Positions 28,350 through 33,025 of a DNA stretch of 33,025 nucleotides are shown piece by piece (position 1 is the stretch's first letter; every line of letters begins with the position of its first letter). A program made the translations under genes and the position numbers. Location: assembly GCA_027579435.1 (NCBI GenBank), contig JANBPK010001289.1, positions 1 to 33,025 of the forward strand. Direction: 5' to 3'. The stretch comes from Candolleomyces eurysporus. Lineage: Eukaryota > Basidiomycota > Agaricomycetes > Agaricales > Psathyrellaceae. The notes under the pieces were generated by a model that was not told the DNA's origin, searched no databases, and was given only the letters and a program-made list of their open reading frames with translations.

Positions 28350-29973
28350 ATGTCCGACAAAGCTGCCAAACGTGCCAAGTTTGAAGAGGCGTTTGCGAAG
28401 ATCCGGGATGAGCTGGTGGACCATATCCAGGGAGANGGGTTCCCAGCCGAGGCTGTTGAATGGTACAAGAACGTATGTCTTTCCTTATATCGGCGACTAC
28501 ACATGTCTCCGTGACGTTACTATTCTTGCTGTCACCCTCGATTTCCCCTTGCGATCTTGCGATTCTCGATCGCGCCCCATCTGATTTCGAAGCTGGTTTT
28601 TCCGCCCACGATACTGACGAAATGACAGAATCTCGAGTACAATGTCCCCGGCGGAAAGCTGAACCGTGGCATGTCCGTCGTCGATTCCGTCGAGATCATC
28701 AAGGGCCGTGCTCTCACCGAACAAGAGTACTTCCGTGCTGCTCTCTTGGGCTGGTGCATCGAGTTGGTGCGTGATCACCTTTGTCGGTCCTCGCAATCAG
28801 CTGACTCGGCTGGGTGCTAGCTCCAAGCATTCTTCCTCGTCTCCGACGACATGATGGACTCCTCCATCACCCGTCGCGGCCAGCCATGCTGGTACCGTCT
28901 TCCCAAAGTCGGCAACCTTGCCATCAACGATTCGTTCATGCTCGAAGGTGCAATTTACCATCTGATCAAGGTGTGTTCCGTACTCCATCCTACCCTCAGA
29001 CAGTCCCGACTGATGTTCATTTGTGACAGAGACATTTCCGCCAGGAACCCTACTACGCTGACCTCCTCGATATCTTCCACGAGACGACCTACCAGACCGA
29101 GTATGGCCAGCTTGTGGATCTCATCACCGCTCCGGAGGACCAGGTTGATTTGAGCAAGTTTAGTTTGGACAGGTACGTTTTTCGGTTCGATTGGCCACGG
29201 TTTGGCGTGTGAGCTGACTGGTTTCTATTCGTTCCTACGTTCCAATCTAGACACCGCCTCATCGTCATCTACAAGACCGCGTTCTACAGCTTCTACCTCC
29301 CCGTCGCATGTGCGATGTTGATCAGCGGGATCCCCTACCCGACCGAGAACCCTCCCAAGTTCTCGTTGAAGGGTACTGCTTTGGTGCCCACCGATGGGTA
29401 AGTACCCGCCCACTTCTTCTCGTTCCCGAGTGTACACTAACCGTACCATCCTCGCTCTGATACGTTAGTTCTGCACCATCCACCACGACCGCCCTCCCCG
29501 CCAACGCCGATCCTTACACCATCGCACTCTCCATCCTCATCCCCCTCGGCGAGTACTTCCAGGTCCAGGATGACTGGTTGGACTACAGCGCCACGCCCGA
29601 AGTCCTGGGCAAGATCGGTACCGACATCGTCGACAACAAGTGCTCTTGGGTGATCAACACCGCGCTTCTGCTCACCTCGTCTACCAACTCCTCGGGCAAC
29701 CCGTTCAACCCGAAGCTCACCCCCGCGCGCCTGGCCGAGCTCCGGAAAGTCTTGGAGGAGAACTATGGCAAGAAGGACCCGCAGGCCGTCCACGAGAACC
29801 GTGTCAAGGCGGTGTACGAGGAGCTGAATATTAGGGGAGCGTATGAGAAGTATGAGGAGACTGTCGTCGGTATTCTCAAGGGCAGGATTGGGAGTGTCGA
29901 GGAGAAGGAGGGCGGCTTGAAGAAGGTCGTGTTTGAGAGTTTCTTGGGCAAGATTTATAAGAGGAGCAAGTAA
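28350..29973 (+). CDS. ERG20: Farnesyl diphosphate synthase
   Basis: Six exons, 28350-28472, 28629-28766, 28821-28970, 29030-29172, 29251-29397 and 29469-29973, splice to 401 residues. All introns are GT..AG and 50-156 nt. The enzyme condenses IPP with DMAPP and then GPP to make farnesyl diphosphate for sterols, dolichols, quinones and protein prenylation. Visible hallmarks are [18 protein letters not shown] (first Asp-rich motif, D96-D97-x-x-D100), [20 protein letters not shown] and TEYGQLVDL in the middle, and [20 protein letters not shown] (second motif, D268-D269-x-x-D272), then [11 protein letters not shown]. The bulky residues just before the first motif (QAFFLV) fit a C15 product. It is about 50 residues longer than yeast Erg20, partly in a Ser/Thr/Ala-rich loop near 235-247. 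One N (28436) falls in codon 29. The ATG at 28350 matches the family N terminus. Confidence 0.95.
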
Positions 29974-30610
29974 ACGAGCGAGGGAGTCGGAAGGCGGTGG
30001 GGGCGGGGGCGAATGGGTGAGGACAGGGGGTAGACTGGGCAGCTGAAGAGAATTCAAGAAACCAAATCCTCCTAATCAAATCGTACAGTGTTTAATTGTC
30101 ATCTGTCATATAGAATATGGGTTCGTTGTATACCAACCAATCGAATTGACGCGAGTCGAAGCAAAGTTAGTGCATCTCGCTGGCTGTCTTGTGTGTCTTG
30201 TGCGCTAGAGGCTCAAGGTAAGTAGGTAGCAGACGGCCCCTCACGATCGTATCGTCTAGTATCCAATTTGTTGACCGGGCATCGAAAGGTGGTCGGGTTA
30301 TACGGGACCGTTGGCACATAACATTGACAGCCTCCTCAGAAATCACCGCGAGCGGCGATCAGAATCTCATTTTGAGTATACTTGAGCGGCAATCTCTTGA
30401 GACAAGCGTGGATGATCGTCTGCTCCACGAACCCATATCCATGCCCCTCTCCGCACAGGCACCCTCTTGTCCTTTAACCACAGCAACGTCGGGAGTTGTT
30501 ATTTTCCCCCCCTTTCTTCTGCGTATTGGCGTTCAATCGAGTATGGCCATGCGTCTGCCGGGTGTATGCAGGCCTGGCACTGCCTTCCCTCGTAGTATCA
30601 CAGCGCTGGT
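29974..30610 (+). repeat. FPPS 3' flank, paralogous to 11007-11608 and 32646-33025
   Basis: The first 200 bp match the flank of the truncated FPPS copy. From about 30220 the sequence resembles both inverted-duplication arms but with many substitutions and insertions. Shared phrases include CACGATCGTATCGTC, AATCACCGCGAG and GGCGATCAGAATCTC. This is the older, diverged member of the trio. No gene is seen in it. Confidence 0.7.
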
Positions 30611-30961
30611 GTTCGTCCTCTCTGTGGCGCCGTTAGCTTACCTTGGTTTCTATGGCGTAAATCTTGATATTGTCTGACTCTAGGACTCCCGATACCTCCG
30701 ATCTTAGATTCCAGAAAACGGATAACACGCCTCTGACAATTTGTACGATGCGTGCTGTCGGAGCTGCGGTCATCAATGAGGGTTTCCCTCAGTGTGAAGT
30801 CACGACAGGAAGGCGCGCGTACTGCATTCAAGTGCTTCACGGTTACTTAGCTTCCACCGTGAATGAAGGATTTCGTGTACTAACGGTGTCTTGAATGCGG
30901 TATTTCGACTCACTCAGCGAATCAGCTCAATCCCCGTCAGCTCTCACGTCGTTCATTCCTG
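30611..30961. other. Intergenic region
   Basis: Short frames only; nothing recognisable. Confidence 0.35.
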
Positions 30962-31291
30962 GTGGAGCTTTTCAGTGCACCACTTGAGCCTGCCTCGGTC
31001 GAGAGATGGGGACTGGCACCGCTACGATCTCAAAACTATCTCTACGCCCACGAACCACGGTGGTTGGCTCATCTGCTCAATTATGTTTCACTCTTTGAAG
31101 AATTGAAAAGAGCATACGCCTCGATCAATGATGACGAGCCAGGGTTTAAAATTGTCAACACGGCAGCAGCCTTCCTGTATCACGCTTGGATTGGAAGAGC
31201 GAAGGTTGAAATCATACTAGCTCTGTCAGTGAGCTTGGACGTATCGAGCTGGGAACAAGGGATTCGCACTCGGTACAATTATGACGCATAG
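30962..31291 (+). CDS. Unidentified open frame, possibly a gene fragment
   Basis: A 109-codon frame beginning at a GTG and open further upstream (to about 30902), with no ATG to start it. It reads as helical, protein-like sequence, for example APLEPASVERWGLAPLRSQN, LLNYVSLFEELKRAYASIND and NTAAAFLYHAWIGRAK. It ends at a TAG near 31289. It could be the last exon of a gene whose 5' end was lost in the rearrangement. Family unknown. Confidence 0.35.
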   Translation: MELFSAPLEPASVERWGLAPLRSQNYLYAHEPRWLAHLLNYVSLFEELKRAYASINDDEPGFKIVNTAAAFLYHAWIGRAKVEIILALSVSLDVSSWEQGIRTRYNYDA

Positions 31292-31520
31292 ATTGATTCA
31301 AGTTCCAAGTCATCAGACAGCACAAAGTAAAGACAGTCATACAGAAGATATCAGGACAAATACAAGCACTAGGAAGTTACAGAACATTTTTTTTACGGTT
31401 TCTGATATGTTCGAAAGTGGAAAACAAACGGAACGTAGATCAAGAAGCTGGGCCGACAAGGAAGATAATGAGCAAAGATTGTCCGGACACCCTTAGGCTT
31501 TGCCAGCCTTCTCCTTCTCG

Positions 31521-32639
31521 CTACCCGAGCTTAGTGGCGTATTTCTCCAGTCCTGCTTCGAGAGGGATGCAGACAGCCCTCGCGAGACGAACCTTTTTCT
31601 TGAATCCCTGAAGGCAATAAGACAAAAAAAAACAAATAACTGGTTCAGAAAGCGAATTCCGAATGCAAGAAACGTTTGCCTCACCAGGTTCGTGGGTGAA
31701 TTCGTGGATGATTTGAGAAAGTCTCGGAACTGAACGGCCTGACTACGAACCTATAGGCATGGGATACCTTCAGGTTCCAAGTTGGCAAACGCGCTAAATC
31801 GTAGGGAGACTTATAGAGGTCCAAATTTCGGCAAACAACAAAAGCCTGTCGCAGATCAAGTCAATCTCTGGCTTGACACCGTCGGACTGGGTTTGGAGGT
31901 AAGCAAGTGCCTGTTGCTTCTCATTGACCTTGGCCAACTCTGCCTCTTTACCCCTGAGCTGTGACATTTTGTCTAGATCGGGATTAGTAAGTAGGTAGTC
32001 ACCACCGTGTAGGCGAGAGGATAGAATGCGGCTCACCGGAGCGCTCTGCCTGTTGCGCAGCAAGGACAGAACCGGCGACGATAACTCCGAGAATCTGAAA
32101 AGTTGTCAGCAACACATAGTTATCAGAATATCGACTGCTACGAACGCAAAGGCAGCTACCACAAGCAGCAAGCGCGTCAGTAGTGACTTTAATCTGGAAT
32201 GGTGCGAGCGATTAGTGGAAATTTAGAAGCTTATGGGCCTGGGATAAGGCCGTGCTGGATGGTACATATCTGCTGATCCAACCTGTAATTTAAGAAATCG
32301 TCAAAATGGAACACGAGTACGTGTATAACGGGACGTCTTACACTCGGATTTGACCCCACAGTGAGTTGATATCTGCCTGCAGTTTCTCGGCTTCTGCTGC
32401 GAGCTCGGCACCTGTATCTGCAATGAACTCGTTGAATTTCGGGATGAAGGTTTCTATGTCTCGCTTGAGATCTTGGAATCCTTGGTACATCTCCTGAGAT
32501 TTATCGTGCTTTTCGTCCTGGAAGGATCCTCAGGATCAACGGTCAAGGAGTACAATCTCGAATTTCCACTGACAATGAAAACCTCTAGCTCAAGAATAAC
32601 GTCCTGGCGATCCTGCTCGGTCACAATTATCTCGACCAT
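31521..32639 (-). pseudogene. Helical coiled-coil protein gene, apparently damaged
   Basis: Exon-like segments on the minus strand: 32639-32574, 32517-32342, 32282-32266, 32193-32160, 32094-32037, 31972-31815, 31738-31685 and 31607-31521 (stop TAG). The N-terminal part is a Lys/Glu/Gln-rich helix (DLKRDIETFIPKFNEF), the middle has a hydrophobic segment (ILGVIVAGSVLAA), and the distal part is again helical (GKEAELAKVNEKQQALAYLQ). Two faults suggest it is not functional: the phases of the two tiny exons at 32282-32160 do not add up and read a stop, and the donor after 31815 is ATAAGT, not GTAAGT. The long-helix, hydrophobic-hairpin, long-helix layout is like alpha-helical membrane-active proteins, but I cannot name a family and function is not shown. 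Confidence 0.55.
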
Positions 32640-32645
32640 GTCAAG

Positions 32646-33025
32646 GTAAGTTAATCTATCTCCCTGACTGTCCTGTATGTCATCATTCAGTAGGGTGATT
32701 CACGATCGTATCGTCAAGTATCCAATCTGTTGACCAGGCATCGTAAGGTGGTCGGTTTGGTGGGACCGTTGGCATATAAAGGCCTCAAAAATCACCGCGA
32801 GTGGCGATCAGAATCTCGTTTTAAATATTCGAGAGCGGTAATCTATTGATACAAGCGTGGATGAACATCTGCTCCACATACCTACATCCATGCCCCTCTC
32901 TATTGTTCTTTAAGGAGTTGTTATTTCGTCCCTTTCTCTTGCATATTGGCGTTCAATAGAGTATGGACATGCATTTGCCAGGTGTATGCAGACCTGGCAC
33001 TGTCAGCTCTGGTGCTCGTCCTGTC
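32646..33025 (+). repeat. Arm of near-identical inverted duplication (partner 11007-11386)
   Basis: Nearly identical to the reverse complement of 11007-11386, 21.3 kb away, and cut only by the window edge. It begins a few bases 5' of the start codon of the helical-protein gene, so that gene's promoter now derives from the duplicated FPPS flank. Confidence 0.85.

Overview
This window looks like nuclear DNA from a filamentous basidiomycete, probably an agaricomycete. Rhizoctonia/Ceratobasidium-like is a guess from recall, not a search. The support is that real genes are split by many 50-80 bp GT..AG introns, fungal housekeeping genes are present (a Nop12-type RNA-binding protein and farnesyl diphosphate synthase), there is a fungal glutathione S-transferase, and gene-poor, repeat-rich DNA lies between them. 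Gene models were spliced by hand by reading both strands.

Left part (1-5560): the 5' part of a nucleolar RRM protein gene runs off the left edge on the minus strand, followed by a compact five-exon beta-trefoil lectin-like gene, then about 2.5 kb with no convincing gene. Middle left (5560-10990) is transposon territory: a 377-bp TA-flanked inverted-repeat element, an LTR-like segment with a TATA box, a decayed multi-exon repeat-associated gene on the minus strand and a foldback element beside it.

Central and right part (11000-33025): this is one complex segmental-duplication landscape. Four minus-strand copies of a small secreted-protein gene (one dead, two with ambiguous bases, one clean) sit at about 14.1-14.9, 16.7-17.5, 19.1-19.8 and 24.6-25.4 kb. 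Each is followed on its 5' side by a tandem array of a roughly 440-bp non-coding repeat (2, 2, 3 and about 4 copies) and a common tail. The last two units are also followed by tRNA-Glu and farnesyl diphosphate synthase (FPPS) sequence. After the third unit these are a tRNA fragment fused to FPPS exon debris. After the fourth they are an intact tRNA-Glu(CTC), a 343-bp MITE with a perfect 5-bp target duplication, and a complete six-exon FPPS gene. A third, 5'-truncated FPPS copy lies inverted at 11.6-12.3 kb and has lost one aspartate of the second DDxxD motif. A three-exon GST gene lies between units three and four. The right end holds an unidentified ORF, a damaged gene for a helical protein, and about 380 bp that match the left FPPS flank almost perfectly in inverted orientation.

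How it fits together: FPPS makes the C15 precursor for sterols, dolichol and prenylation, and GST handles electrophiles. No pathway link between them and the secreted-protein array is visible. The notable system is the array itself: an uncharacterised secreted family multiplying together with its own satellite-like repeat, anchored next to a tRNA gene and an essential isoprenoid gene that has been copied and broken along with it.
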